DNA from: DASZUC01 sp035547775
GTDB lineage: Bacteria; Patescibacteriota; Saccharimonadia; Saccharimonadales; UBA4665
Direction: 5' to 3'
Length of the DNA stretch: 11,072 bases
Assembly (NCBI GenBank): GCA_035547775.1
Contig: DASZUC010000024.1
Span: forward strand, 1 to 11,072
Shown here one piece after another: positions 1-6,261 of this stretch. The notes under the pieces were generated by a model that was given only the letters and a program-made list of their open reading frames with translations, had not been told where the DNA came from and did no database searches. Position numbers and translations under genes: made by a program. Position 1 is the stretch's first letter, and each line of letters starts with the position of its first letter.

Positions 1-1068
1 GGTATTGTTGGCTTGCCCAACGTCGGCAAATCAACCTTATTTAATGCTCTGACTGACAGTAATATTCTGGCAGCCAACTATCCCTTTGCCACCATTGAAC
101 CAAATACGGGCATCGTACCGGTGCCGGATGAACGCCTGCAAAAGCTCAGCGAGCTCTATGACAACGCCCCTATCAAACCGGCCACGGTGACGTTTGTAGA
201 CATTGCCGGCTTGGTGGCTGGGGCAAGCCAAGGCGAAGGTTTAGGCAATCAATTTTTGAGTCATATTCGCAGCACAAACGCTATTGTGCAAGTGGTGCGA
301 GCGTTCGATGACAGTAATGTTCAGCACGTCGATGATCAGCATGATCCTCACAAAGACATTACAGTTATTAATACTGAGCTGGTGCTTGCAGACCTGCAAA
401 CGCTCACCAATCGCTTGCCAAAACTTGAAAAAGAAGCCAAAGCCAACCCCAAATTAAAGCCAATTTTGGATAGCTACGACCAGGTGAACAAACTTTTGAA
501 TGATGGCGAACCCATCTGGAATCACCCTGAAATTGACCGTGAGCACATTGCCGATTTACAGCTACTTACCACCAAACCCATCATCTATGTATTCAATGTT
601 GATGAGGCCGGTCTTAGCGACGAAACTAAACGTCAAACCTTGACCCAATTAGTTGCCCCCGCTCAAGCCCTGTTTGTTTGCGCTAAACTCGAAGACGAGC
701 TACGTAGTCTTGACGCCAGCGATGCCGCTGAACTCCTGGGTAGCTACGGTCAAAACGAATCCGGGCTAGTTCAGCTCATTCACGCCGCCTTCACCACCCT
801 AGGCTTACAAAGTTACCTCACTGCCGGCGATAAAGAAGTCCGTGCCTGGACCATTCCCCACGGGGCCACTGCCCCACAAGCTGCCGGCGTCATTCATGGC
901 GACTTTGAGCGGGGCTTTATTGCCGCTGAAATAGTTAGCTATCCAGATCTGATTGCAGCCGGTTCGCTAGCCGCTGCCCGCAGTGCTGGCAACGTACGTA
1001 CCGAAGGCAAAACCTATGTTATGCAGCCCAACGACGTCGTAGAGTTTCGTTTTAATGTCTCGAAGTAG
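1..1068 (+). CDS. ychF: YchF/Ola1-family ATPase, 5'-truncated by window edge
   Basis: A ribosome-associated P-loop NTPase of the Obg/OLA1 family, which prefers ATP to GTP. The reading frame is open from base 1 and begins with GIVGLPNVGKST, the family's P-loop. The true start therefore lies a few codons before the window (E. coli YchF has about five residues ahead of this motif); the TTG at 13 is not the start. The switch II region follows as DIAGLVAGASQGEGLGN, a YchF signature. The G4 position reads NVDE (nt 595-606) in place of NKxD, the known basis for ATP preference. A helical insertion is followed by a C-terminal TGS domain ending in EFRFNV. The 355 visible residues match the usual length of about 363. 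Its TAG stop abuts the stop of the convergent neighbour with no base between. Confidence 0.97.
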   Translation, partial: GIVGLPNVGKSTLFNALTDSNILAANYPFATIEPNTGIVPVPDERLQKLSELYDNAPIKPATVTFVDIAGLVAGASQGEGLGNQFLSHIRSTNAIVQVVRAFDDSNVQHVDDQHDPHKDITVINTELVLADLQTLTNRLPKLEKEAKANPKLKPILDSYDQVNKLLNDGEPIWNHPEIDREHIADLQLLTTKPIIYVFNVDEAGLSDETKRQTLTQLVAPAQALFVCAKLEDELRSLDASDAAELLGSYGQNESGLVQLIHAAFTTLGLQSYLTAGDKEVRAWTIPHGATAPQAAGVIHGDFERGFIAAEIVSYPDLIAAGSLAAARSAGNVRTEGKTYVMQPNDVVEFRFNVSK

Positions 1069-2055
1069 CTAGATCTCAGCCACGCGCGGGCGAACCGGTG
1101 CCTGACTGTGTGCATGGAACGAGGGGCGACCAAACTTGCGGTTACGGAGCGCCATCGGTAAGCGCGAATATGCGATACGCAATGGATTGACTTCTAAATT
1201 GGCGGCCGCTGGCACTGGCAAAGCTGGTACCGTTCGAGCAATGCTCGATTCAGATGCAGCCTGCGTGGCCAGTTGCACCGCCGGCTGAGCCGCACCAAAC
1301 ACTTCACGATAGCCCTCACTATACAAGTCTTCTAAGTTAGGATTATTCCTATCGCCATGAATCGGGGTATTCGTTAGTTGTTGGGCCACCGGCGCAAGTG
1401 GCGGTGCACCAACTGGTAAAGGCTGACCAGTTTGATCACGATATTGTTGGAGCAAGCTTTGAGTAAAGAGATAGTCAGCTAACTCGTTACTGGGGCGAAT
1501 GGGTTGCGGCTGGCTTGGCAACGGCGTACCTTGTGCCTTGGCCTGCTCAAACTCCCGACGTAGCGTCTCCTGTTGTTCATGCTGAGCCTGCAAATAAGCT
1601 TGGAGTTGCTTATTGATCTCTTCTAGGTGCTGCTTCTGATCTTCTTGGTGCTCAGATTGCTTCTGCTTCTGCGCTGCCATACAGTGCTGCACATGGGTAA
1701 TCAGCTTACGTAAACGCGGCTGATTAATACTCGTGAATTGCAGGTTTTTAGAACCGGTGCTAACGCTAATGTGGGCACCCATTAAGCGGTGACTATAATC
1801 AATTTCACTAATCATATCGAACCGAAAATCTTCAACCGATAAGAAGTTCAACGGCTTTTTATCTACTAATAGCACGCGAATACTGGTAGCTACAAGTAGT
1901 GCAAAACCATTCTCATACATACCATTCACACACTCATAGATCTCTTCGTCGGGCAATAAAATGTTATGGAGCTCACTCACTTCGCCCCGACCCCACCCAT
2001 GACGATCGAACTTAATCTTCTTGAGTTCCTTCTCAACAAAATCTCTACTCACCAT
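1069..2055 (-). CDS. PH-domain (YokE-like) protein with Gln-rich coiled coil
   Basis: A 328-residue protein of unknown role. Residues about 30-125 look like a bacterial pleckstrin-homology (YokE-like/bPH) domain: ILLPDEEIYECV, then FALLVATSIRVLLVDKK, then a strand-rich stretch ending IDYSHR...GAHISVSTGSKNLQF and a closing helix. Residues about 128-180 are Gln/Glu/Lys-rich and should form a coiled coil. The remainder is Pro/Ala/Gln-rich and probably disordered. There is no signal peptide or membrane segment. The ATG start at 2055 has GGAGG 8 nt upstream. No clear promoter was found in the 2056-2203 region, which it shares with the divergent Crp/Fnr gene. Bacterial PH domains often mediate protein or membrane contacts; the partner here cannot be inferred. 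Confidence 0.88.
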   Translation of the reverse strand: MVSRDFVEKELKKIKFDRHGWGRGEVSELHNILLPDEEIYECVNGMYENGFALLVATSIRVLLVDKKPLNFLSVEDFRFDMISEIDYSHRLMGAHISVSTGSKNLQFTSINQPRLRKLITHVQHCMAAQKQKQSEHQEDQKQHLEEINKQLQAYLQAQHEQQETLRREFEQAKAQGTPLPSQPQPIRPSNELADYLFTQSLLQQYRDQTGQPLPVGAPPLAPVAQQLTNTPIHGDRNNPNLEDLYSEGYREVFGAAQPAVQLATQAASESSIARTVPALPVPAAANLEVNPLRIAYSRLPMALRNRKFGRPSFHAHSQAPVRPRVAEI

Positions 2056-2142
2056 GGTTATTACCTCCGCTAACCTGTCCTTAGCATAGCCCGACCAGCC
2101 ATAAAAAACCGTGAGAATACTTACTATTTCGGCGCGATTTTC

Positions 2143-2161
2143 ATCACATGCCTAAGGTGAT
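2143..2161. repeat. Everted repeat ATCAC-N9-GTGAT, possible operator
   Basis: Two 5-bp arms in inverted orientation separated by 9 bp lie between the divergent PH-domain and Crp/Fnr genes, about 43 bp upstream of the latter's -35 box. Crp sites are usually GTGA-N6-TCAC, so this arrangement is everted. The position suits an autoregulatory site, but arms this short can arise by chance. Confidence 0.2.
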
Positions 2162-2203
2162 CGTATCTGTTGAATAACTCACTTATTAAAAAGTCATTAA
2201 AAT

Positions 2204-2232
2204 TTGACACTGTTGAGCATTTTTCTCATAAT
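2204..2232 (+). promoter_or_regulatory. Sigma70-type promoter of the Crp/Fnr-family gene
   Basis: TTGACA (2204-2209), a 17-bp spacer, then CATAAT (2227-2232). The -35 box is perfect and the -10 box matches 5 of 6. Counting from the -10 box places +1 at 2239, the A of an in-frame ATG, which implies a leaderless transcript. The promoter lies inside any longer reading of the gene that starts at TTG 2170. Confidence 0.8.
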
Positions 2233-2238
2233 ATGTGT

Positions 2239-2892
2239 ATGTTGGCTACCCTCAAACAGACAGCCGAACTGGTGGAATTGTTCAGGTTGAAGGGGGTTCG
2301 GCAGACGTTTCGAAAAGGAGACTTCATCATACGCCCCGGCGAGACCCCGCCGGGTATTTTTTATATTTACCAAGGTTTAGTCAAAGCCTACGACATCACT
2401 AAATACAACGAAGAAAACTTATTGATTGTCCGCAAAGAGGAAGAGGTCTTCCCGCTCATCTGGGGCATTACTGGTCAGGAGCGCCACGTTATCTATGAAG
2501 CCCTGGCGCCAACCATTACCTGGCAAATTAGTCGTAAGACCTTCCTGGAATTTATCGAGAAAGAACCTGAAGCCCTGGCGCCCCTGCTCGACATGACCAT
2601 TGAAATGTACCGTCTGCACAGTGAGCGTATTTTAAATCTTGAGTATCGTACGGTGCGCGAACGACTGATCTCTTTCCTCCTGACCATGAGTCAACGCTTT
2701 GGCAAACAAACCACTGATGGCGTGCTGATTGAAGTGCCGCTGCGTCATCAAGATATCGCTAGCTCCATTAACGCGACACGAGAAACGACCAGCCGTGAAT
2801 TATCAGCCTTGGAGCGCAAGGATCTGCTCCAAAACAAGCAATCACTCTTCTTGCTCAAAGACGTTGAAGGTCTACGCAAACACCTACGATAA
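2239..2892 (+). CDS. Crp/Fnr-family transcriptional regulator, likely leaderless
   Basis: A DNA-binding regulator of about 217 residues with an N-terminal cyclic-nucleotide-binding-like beta roll (FRKGDFIIRPGETPPGIFYI), a long dimerisation helix (ALAPLLDMTIEMYRLHSERI) and a C-terminal Crp-type winged helix-turn-helix. The recognition segment reads RHQDIASSINATRETTSREL. From this start it has no cysteines, so an Fnr-type iron-sulfur cluster is excluded. The phosphate-binding motif of true cAMP receptors (RxGE...R-T/S-A) is not evident, so the ligand is unknown. The frame is open back to TTG 2170, and ATG 2233 is another option. I chose ATG 2239 because the predicted transcription start falls on it and the length fits the family. 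No Shine-Dalgarno is seen. It converges with the next gene, with 5 bp between the stops. Confidence 0.92.
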   Translation: MLATLKQTAELVELFRLKGVRQTFRKGDFIIRPGETPPGIFYIYQGLVKAYDITKYNEENLLIVRKEEEVFPLIWGITGQERHVIYEALAPTITWQISRKTFLEFIEKEPEALAPLLDMTIEMYRLHSERILNLEYRTVRERLISFLLTMSQRFGKQTTDGVLIEVPLRHQDIASSINATRETTSRELSALERKDLLQNKQSLFLLKDVEGLRKHLR

Positions 2893-2897
2893 ATTAC

Positions 2898-3554
2898 CTA
2901 CTGCCAATGTAGAATGATATTTTCGATGGTTTTAACAATGGTTTCTTGATCCGGAATGTCTTGTTTGTCGTAATAATGCGGCGTGTCCATGTATTCTGCC
3001 ACCACACTCAAACAGTAGATCTCGTCAGCAAGAATATGCATGCGATCAACCGCTGAAATGCTGGACAGCGGCGCCGCTACAATAAGCTTCTCAACTGCAA
3101 TTGGTTTTAGGAATTCCGCCGCCACATCCAGCGAAAATGCATCCTTAAATCCATCGCTGACCAGGATGATGTTTTGGCCACGCAACAGTTCTCGACCAAT
3201 GGTGCCGCCCTGCCCCATCAAGCGGTTAATCTTGTGCATCTCGGCCATTTTCTCTTGCTCAATCAAACCACGGAATTCATTGGTCATTTCCTCAACTTCA
3301 CCTCGAGAGTAGCTGGGGTTATACGCCATGGTTCCACTGACGGTAATACCCGCCAGCGAGACAGGTTCGCGTGGCAGATGAATTTCAGAAATAGGCAGCA
3401 TGGTTAGTACACAGTGCAAAGCAATAGCAATCTGCGAGCCAACAACCACACCGCCATCATCCAGCGCGACTACCGCACAGTTCTCGTAGCGGTATTTTTG
3501 AACGAGATGATTAGCCAACATCCGACCCGCTTGCACACGCGACGCAAAATACAT
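2898..3554 (-). CDS. Phosphoribosyltransferase-like protein with degenerate PRPP loop
   Basis: A 218-residue protein resembling the type I phosphoribosyltransferase family of the COG1926 kind. It opens YFASRVQAGRMLANHL, continues with VVALDDGGVVVG (residues 28-39, where active relatives have RGGV), then a helical flap, and NIILVSDGFKDAFSL (residues 128-142) where active members carry a VDDGxATGxT-like PRPP-binding loop. Both key loops are altered: the second acidic residue has become Ser-Asp, and the TGxT phosphate-binding part is missing. The fold call is reasonable. That catalysis is lost or changed is my inference. The gene may be transcribed from its own extended -10 promoter with a leaderless ATG at 3554. 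It lies 42 bp downstream of the tlyA stop. Confidence 0.75.
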   Translation of the reverse strand: MYFASRVQAGRMLANHLVQKYRYENCAVVALDDGGVVVGSQIAIALHCVLTMLPISEIHLPREPVSLAGITVSGTMAYNPSYSRGEVEEMTNEFRGLIEQEKMAEMHKINRLMGQGGTIGRELLRGQNIILVSDGFKDAFSLDVAAEFLKPIAVEKLIVAAPLSSISAVDRMHILADEIYCLSVVAEYMDTPHYYDKQDIPDQETIVKTIENIILHWQ

Positions 3555-3560
3555 AAGCGT

Positions 3561-3569
3561 ATTCTAACA
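3561..3569 (-). promoter_or_regulatory. Extended -10 promoter, predicted +1 on the ATG
   Basis: On the minus strand the sequence reads TGT-TAGAAT, an extended -10 element (TGn plus a 5-of-6 match to TATAAT). No good -35 box is found 16-18 bp upstream, as is typical for extended -10 promoters. Six bases separate it from the ATG, so +1 falls at 3554, the first base of the phosphoribosyltransferase-like gene. No Shine-Dalgarno is seen. Confidence 0.55.
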
Positions 3570-3596
3570 GCTTAGGATGATAAAATCTCGGGCTAT

Positions 3597-4325
3597 TTAC
3601 AGTATAAGTCTAAGGAGATAAAAACGTTCACGATTGCCCTTGCTGCCGGTAACTTCGGAATCTGCCTTACCAATAATGCGAAAGAATTGCGTGGCCCATA
3701 CTTCAAAGTCTTTTAAAATCTGTCGACGAATTTTATCGTTTTTGATAACACCTTTGTGCTTAACGCTGCTCGTCACTGCTTCAAATTGTGGCTTCACCAT
3801 AACTGCAATGTTAGTATTGCGATCAACGAGTTTTATGATGCTCGGCAAGATCTCGCGCAAAGAAATAAATGATACATCAGCCACCACCACATCAACTTTT
3901 TGATCAGTTCGAAAATCTCGGATATCGGTTTTTTCGTATAACTCAATCTGTTTGTGACGACGTAAGCTCGGATGCAACTGGTTGGTACCGAGCTCAACAG
4001 CAATCACTTTGGTGGCGCCGTGACGCAATGCATAATCGGTAAAGCCGCCAGTACTACTGCCGACATCCAGCACGATCTTATCTTGAAAGTTAAGATTAAG
4101 CGCCTCGCTAACACTGGCTAACTTGAGCGCCGCCCGACTCACATATTGCTCGCGAGCAGCCAACACCAGCTTGGTGGTTCCGTCGACCATAGCCCCTGGC
4201 TTGGTGACCACTCGCCCATCCACTTTCACATCACCAAGTTTGATGTAGCTCTCGGCCTGCGAGCGGGTACTTACCAAGCCTTGCTGCACTAATGCTTGAT
4301 CAAGTCGTTGCTTGGCCATATCCAC
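3597..4325 (-). CDS. tlyA: TlyA-family rRNA 2'-O-methyltransferase
   Basis: An S-adenosylmethionine-dependent ribose methyltransferase of the TlyA family, whose known members modify 16S and/or 23S rRNA. Residues about 6-50 form an S4 RNA-binding domain (RLDQALVQQGLVSTRSQAES). The RrmJ/FtsJ-like domain follows: YVSRAALKL (61-69), SAM motif LDVGSSTGGFTD (86-97), VADVSFISL (148-156) and VKPQFE (177-182). K68, D150, K178 and E233 are candidates for the K-D-K-E catalytic set. The 242-residue length is normal for the family. The GTG at 4325 overlaps the TAG of the 41-aa gene by one base; the ATG at 4319 is an equally possible start, two codons in. It is the last gene of the long operon. Some mycobacterial homologues affect capreomycin sensitivity, but nothing here bears on that. 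Confidence 0.95.
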   Translation of the reverse strand: MDMAKQRLDQALVQQGLVSTRSQAESYIKLGDVKVDGRVVTKPGAMVDGTTKLVLAAREQYVSRAALKLASVSEALNLNFQDKIVLDVGSSTGGFTDYALRHGATKVIAVELGTNQLHPSLRRHKQIELYEKTDIRDFRTDQKVDVVVADVSFISLREILPSIIKLVDRNTNIAVMVKPQFEAVTSSVKHKGVIKNDKIRRQILKDFEVWATQFFRIIGKADSEVTGSKGNRERFYLLRLIL

Positions 4326-4450
4326 TACTTCTTGCCGCCAGCCAAGAATTCGAGGCCGACAATCGCCCCCACCATCCAGGCAGCCGCTTTGAAGGCGCGC
4401 TTCCAGCCCTCTTCTTTAGGTTTGCGTCTTTCGGGACTTTTATTGGCCAT
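4325..4450 (-). CDS. 41-aa single-helix membrane microprotein
   Basis: A small gene not recognised from any family I know. The 41-residue product has a strongly basic N-terminal half (KSPERRKPKEEGWKR), one hydrophobic helix at residues about 22-39 (AAAWMVGAIVGLEFLAGG) and a KK end. It looks like a single-pass membrane or membrane-anchored peptide. Support for expression is structural. GGAGG (4458-4462) stands exactly 7 nt before the ATG. That ATG overlaps the stop of the preceding gene as TAATG, and the gene's own TAG overlaps the GTG of tlyA. It is therefore embedded and probably translationally coupled. The single glutamate inside the helix is unusual. Confidence 0.72.
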   Translation of the reverse strand: MANKSPERRKPKEEGWKRAFKAAAWMVGAIVGLEFLAGGKK

Positions 4451-4653
4451 TATTCATCCTCCGATAAAACATCTGGCGTATGTGGCCATGTTGGATCGTG
4501 CGGTATTTGAGAATCATCCGGCAACGTCACGTGTTGATGGTAGCGAAATGGTGTAATGTCCTGCACCATGGCGTCAGTCACCCGACTACCTAGTTCAACC
4601 TTTAAAGCATCCTCCACCCGCCGGACACGTAAACCGAGCTCCCAGATATCCAT
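4450..4653 (-). CDS. Hypothetical 67-aa protein between efp and the microprotein
   Basis: An unrecognised small soluble protein. Its first half is a charged helix (LGLRVRRVEDALKVELGSRV) and its second half is rich in Pro, His and Asp, ending in an acidic DVLSEDE tail. It starts 7 bp after the efp stop. The only nearby purine-rich element, AAGG, is too close to the ATG to be a good ribosome site, so coupling to efp translation is likely. Its TAA overlaps the next ATG. The position inside the translation operon, with a good Shine-Dalgarno for the next gene near its 3' end, supports a real gene. No function is proposed. Confidence 0.7.
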   Translation of the reverse strand: MDIWELGLRVRRVEDALKVELGSRVTDAMVQDITPFRYHQHVTLPDDSQIPHDPTWPHTPDVLSEDE

Positions 4654-4660
4654 ACCTTAT

Positions 4661-5227
4661 TTATTCTTTCACGCGTTCGCGATATGCGCCAGTGCCGGTA
4701 TCAACCGAAATAAGATCGCCGGTCTTAATAAAGGCGGGCACCTTAATGGTCAACCCCGTTTCTAACGTGGCGTCTTTGGTAATTGAGCTGGTCGTATCGC
4801 CCTTCACCACATCTTCGGTATAAGTCACCGTCAGGGGCACATTTTTGGGCAATTCCACATTAATGGGTCGCTCGCCAAAGAATTGCAACTGCACAATGTC
4901 ACCTTCTTTCAGATAGCCAGCACCATCGCCAACTAAATCAGCCGGGATTTCAAATTGCTCAAATGTATCCCCATTCATGAAGAAGAAGACCGAGCCATCA
5001 TTGTACAAATATTGCACGCCCTGACTGGTAACATCAGCACTATCAAGCTGTTCATTACCTTTAAAGGTTTTTTCGAGCACTTTGCCATCAATCAAGCTCT
5101 TAATACGGACATTCACAATCGAACCACCACGGCCCATCACTTTTTGCTTATAATCGACGACGCGAAACGGCTCGCCTTCCCATTGGAAAACCGTGCCTTT
5201 TTTTAAATCAGTTATTGATAATGCCAT
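4661..5227 (-). CDS. efp: Translation elongation factor P
   Basis: EF-P binds the ribosome between the P and E sites and relieves stalling at polyproline. The 188 residues give the normal three-domain length: the KOW-like domain I (1 to about 63), an OB domain II, and domain III with the typical ending (LETGLTIKVPAFIKTGDLIS then VDTGTGAYRERV). The tip of the domain I loop reads KVMGRGGS, so arginine (R33) stands where E. coli has the lysine that is beta-lysylated (PGKG). Arg-tip EF-Ps in some proteobacteria are rhamnosylated by EarP; whether that happens here is unknown. The ATG follows the Nudix stop with zero gap, and its ribosome site (GAGGAG) lies within the end of that gene. Confidence 0.98.
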   Translation of the reverse strand: MALSITDLKKGTVFQWEGEPFRVVDYKQKVMGRGGSIVNVRIKSLIDGKVLEKTFKGNEQLDSADVTSQGVQYLYNDGSVFFFMNGDTFEQFEIPADLVGDGAGYLKEGDIVQLQFFGERPINVELPKNVPLTVTYTEDVVKGDTTSSITKDATLETGLTIKVPAFIKTGDLISVDTGTGAYRERVKE

Positions 5228-5656
5228 TTATTCTCCTCGTTTGTTAGCAATGTACTGTTCGAGTCCAGCCCGGGCCGTAGGCACCAAATCTGATCGCCAC
5301 AAAGCATCCTGTAATGAATAGCGCTCTACAGCACCATCGCACTCTCCAATAGTATAAGTCTCTGGGAAATAACCCTGGAAAATATGTACTTTGATTGGGT
5401 CGGCATATTCGGCCACCGCATCAAATTCATCCTCCAGCAACGGTTTTAAACGTGTCTGCTCGAATGTAACTGATAACTCTTCGTCGAGTTCACGGTTAGC
5501 CGCGACAAGCGGTTGCTCGCCAGCGTTCATATGGCCTCCGAAGAGACTTAATCGACCCGCATAGACCTTGCTGTCAGCCCGTCGACGCTGCAGGGCAACT
5601 TGCCCTTCGGCGTCAATCAGAACTGCAAGTGCAAGTTCTATGCGTTCCGTGCTCAT
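5228..5656 (-). CDS. Nudix hydrolase
   Basis: A 142-residue pyrophosphohydrolase of the Nudix superfamily, which cleaves nucleoside diphosphates linked to another moiety. The Nudix box spans residues 41-63: G41, E47 after five residues, then R55-E56-L57, E59-E60, hydrophobic V63. The metal-binding REL-x-EE core is complete. The usual glycine near the end of the box is Ser62. Preceding strands (LALAVLIDAEGQVALQRR) fit the fold. The substrate cannot be told from sequence; house-cleaning of nucleotides or mRNA cap removal are possible family roles. It starts 6 bp after the rpsR stop with only a weak AGG upstream, and ends directly at the efp ATG. Confidence 0.93.
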   Translation of the reverse strand: MSTERIELALAVLIDAEGQVALQRRRADSKVYAGRLSLFGGHMNAGEQPLVAANRELDEELSVTFEQTRLKPLLEDEFDAVAEYADPIKVHIFQGYFPETYTIGECDGAVERYSLQDALWRSDLVPTARAGLEQYIANKRGE

Positions 5657-5662
5657 AGCAAC

Positions 5663-5866
5663 CTAGTTATTTGCCACAAATGGCAGCAGCGCAATATGAC
5701 GAGCCCGCTTAATAGCTACACTCAGACGACGCTGCTGAGACTCAGTCAAACCAGTCTTCTTGCGAGTTTCGATCTGGCCGTAAACGTTCACGTAGCGCTG
5801 CAAGGTCTTAAAGTCCTTGTAGTCGAAAAACGGCACATCAGTGCGGTGTTTAAAAATCTTTGCCAC
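5663..5866 (-). CDS. rpsR: 30S ribosomal protein S18 (bS18)
   Basis: A 67-residue S18, which pairs with S6 on the platform of the 30S subunit. The core is diagnostic: DYKDFKTLQRYVNVYGQIET, then the RKKTGL...QQRRLSVAIKRARHIALLPFV ending typical of S18. The N-terminus is short and lacks the cysteines that bind zinc in some S18 proteins. It starts with GTG at 5866, overlapping the TAG of the upstream 127-aa gene. AGGAG (5874-5878) lies 7 nt upstream, which fixes this start. No rplI (L9) gene follows, unlike the classical rpsF-ssb-rpsR-rplI order. Confidence 0.97.
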   Translation of the reverse strand: MAKIFKHRTDVPFFDYKDFKTLQRYVNVYGQIETRKKTGLTESQQRRLSVAIKRARHIALLPFVANN

Positions 5867-6249
5867 TATAAATCTCCTAATGTTTCAGTTAATTGAGAGA
5901 CGGCCATAGGCATACCTTCATAGACGATTTCCAGTTGATCCGGATCATTTGACAGTCCCATCATCTGCCTATTGGCCATGGTTACTTGCTGCACGGCATC
6001 TTCGGCTCGCTGGCGGGTATCCTGAAGTAGTTGGATGGAAGCAAAATCCCTATCGAGCCTCTCGCGATCGGCCGCTAACATAATCAGCGCAAACCGATTC
6101 TTTGGCAGGCGTTCATCTAAGCCAGCAAGCATATCCATGCCCGCCGTTAGCTCGCCCATGTACTGAGCGACAATTCGGCGCCGTGCGAATACATTCAAAC
6201 GCGGCAAACGAACTTCTTGCGCCTCAGTCTGCGTCAAATATTCTCCCAT
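5866..6249 (-). CDS. Hypothetical 127-aa helical protein between ssb and rpsR
   Basis: I do not recognise this protein. It is predicted to be almost wholly helical, with heptad-like charged stretches (LMLAADRERLDRDFASIQLL in outline, then QDTRQRAEDAVQQVTMANRQ) and an acidic C-terminus. It has no signal peptide, membrane segment or cysteine. The AAGGAG ribosome site overlaps the ssb stop, 8 nt before the ATG, and its TAG overlaps the rpsR GTG start, so it is co-translated with two essential genes. Placement between ssb and rpsR is non-standard. A ribosome- or SSB-associated role is conceivable but unsupported. Confidence 0.82.
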   Translation of the reverse strand: MGEYLTQTEAQEVRLPRLNVFARRRIVAQYMGELTAGMDMLAGLDERLPKNRFALIMLAADRERLDRDFASIQLLQDTRQRAEDAVQQVTMANRQMMGLSNDPDQLEIVYEGMPMAVSQLTETLGDL

Positions 6250-6261
6250 GCACTACTCTCC

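Noticed and set aside
2170..2238. N-terminal extension of the Crp/Fnr gene from TTG 2170
   Set aside because: It contains the gene's own promoter, has no good ribosome site and adds residues with no family counterpart.
3555..3596. Terminator after tlyA
   Set aside because: The 42-bp gap holds no GC-rich stem with a U-run on the minus strand.
4296..4556. Plus-strand open frames across the tlyA 5' end and the small genes
   Set aside because: They run opposite to three chained minus-strand genes with overlapping start and stop codons, and their translations show no domain.
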